From Egibacteraceae bacterium (GTDB taxonomy: Bacteria; Actinomycetota; Nitriliruptoria; Euzebyales; Egibacteraceae), in contig JAUJNX010000003.1 in assembly GCA_030447925.1 (NCBI GenBank), positions 124,001 to 188,000 of the forward strand: DNA of 64,000 nt. Reading direction: 5' to 3'. Numbering within the stretch: position 1 is the first letter of the stretch; each line of letters opens with the position of its first letter. A model generated the notes under the pieces. That model did no database searches. It worked only from the letters and a program-made list of their open reading frames with translations, and was not told the origin of the DNA. This document shows positions 63,574 through 64,000 of this stretch, piece by piece. The translations under genes were made by a program, and so were the position numbers.

Positions 63574-64000
63574 TCAGGCGTCGTTGTCCAGGAGTGCGGC
63601 GGCGGTGTCGCAGGCGGCGGGGTCGACGCGCGGCCCGCAGATCAGCGGGGTGGAACCCGTGGCGGGCTCCAGGAAGGCGGTCGTCTCGCCGAACAGCGAC
63701 GCCCCGTAGGACAGGAACAGGGCGGCCCCGCTCCCGGCCTGGGCGCCGACGGTCAGGCCGGCGGCCCACGCGTCGGGGGTGAAGCTCTCGAGCAGGATCA
63801 CGCGCGACGCCGCCCCGGCGGTCGGGTAGCCCAGGTCGGCGGCCAGCGCCGTGGCGGTGCCCCCGCGCGTCTCCCCGGCGATGCGGGTGACCTGGAAGGG
63901 GACGGCGGGGGTCTCCTCGTCGCCGAGACCGAGGTCGCTGACGTCGATGGCCGCGAGGTCGGCCTGCACCGCGTCGCTGACGGCCAGGGGCCCGCCGACG
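63574..64000 (-). CDS. Cell-wall-binding repeat 2 protein, partial
   Basis: The frame is open to the right edge and ends at 63574. FQVTRIAGETRGGTATALAA is the repeat opening, and SRVILLESFTPDAWAAGLTV is the 'xDAxAAGxxA' core of CW_binding_2 domains, followed by ALFLSYGASLFGE and a C-terminal pair of cysteines (CGPRVDPAAC). Such repeats bind anionic cell-wall polymers and anchor exported enzymes. The catalytic or N-terminal part is beyond the window. It lies 41 bp upstream of DUF4331 and may belong to the same operon. Confidence 0.7.
   Translation of the reverse strand, partial: VGGPLAVSDAVQADLAAIDVSDLGLGDEETPAVPFQVTRIAGETRGGTATALAADLGYPTAGAASRVILLESFTPDAWAAGLTVGAQAGSGAALFLSYGASLFGETTAFLEPATGSTPLICGPRVDPAACDTAAALLDNDA

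Overview
The window is very GC-rich and densely coded, with GTG starts, GTGA/ATGA stop-start overlaps, actinobacterial-type families (SigE-like sigma factors, LuxR/PadR/Lrp regulators, cell-wall-binding-2 repeats, Tad pilus genes, lasso peptide genes) and no rRNA or tRNA that I could recognise. It is a chromosomal segment of an actinomycete. The gene mix resembles deep-branching lineages such as Nitriliruptoria, but that placement is an inference and not demonstrated.

Region 1 (1 to about 8,770) is the right part of an integrative element. At its right edge a large serine integrase sits directly against a tadB gene whose reading frame stops resembling TadB after about 134 codons, so the element appears to have entered tadB. 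Its cargo includes the catalytic half and N-terminal region of a Shedu (SduA, DUF4263) anti-phage nuclease that runs off the left end, an anchored secreted-type protein, a translationally coupled winged-helix/DUF3800 pair, a damaged ATP-dependent DNA ligase, a badly decayed ParB-like gene, a TPR scrap and small membrane ORFs.

Region 2 (8,650-14,320): tadA/cpaF and truncated tadB, a ribbon-helix-helix/PIN toxin-antitoxin pair, a DUF2237 gene, an IS481-family element with clear ends and a CCTAGG target duplication, and selO.

Region 3 (14,400-20,770): a vanadium-type haloperoxidase followed, going upstream, by a complete lasso peptide cluster in the order precursor, cyclase, RRE, leader peptidase, ABC exporter, all on the minus strand. 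The predicted 16-residue core is LGGQGPKDTLVKHQAL with Asp8 as ring acceptor.

Region 4 (20,860-33,930): toxin-antitoxin remnants, an M1 peptidase, a PolX-type PHP protein broken by a 56-bp tandem duplication, a 42-bp perfect palindrome, a membrane GGDEF protein, a GH5 glycosidase, a SigE-like sigma factor with its membrane partner, a LuxR regulator, a HipA-like/DUF3037 pair, an Lrp regulator and a divergent LysE exporter.

Region 5 (33,870-49,730): a secreted propeller-like protein and a GH2 enzyme, a glycosyltransferase/Glf-like operon, an aldo-keto reductase, the second part of the Tad locus (cpaB, cpaE), an excisionase-like regulator, a Ser/Thr kinase, a GH15 enzyme, an LD-carboxypeptidase and a TauE transporter.

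Region 6 (49,800-64,000): a sugar ABC importer with divergent PadR, an ABC-2 exporter with a LolA-like protein, a spore-photolyase-like radical SAM protein, bioY, and a GTGA-coupled operon DUF4331-TPR-NicO in which the NicO protein carries two perfect EF-hand loops.

A caution applies throughout. At least ten genes carry apparent frameshifts, many in G/C runs, and two tandem duplications have lengths of 55 and 56 bp. Some of these are probably assembly or base-calling faults, so 'broken' genes outside the left island and the insertion sequence should be re-checked against reads before being called pseudogenes.
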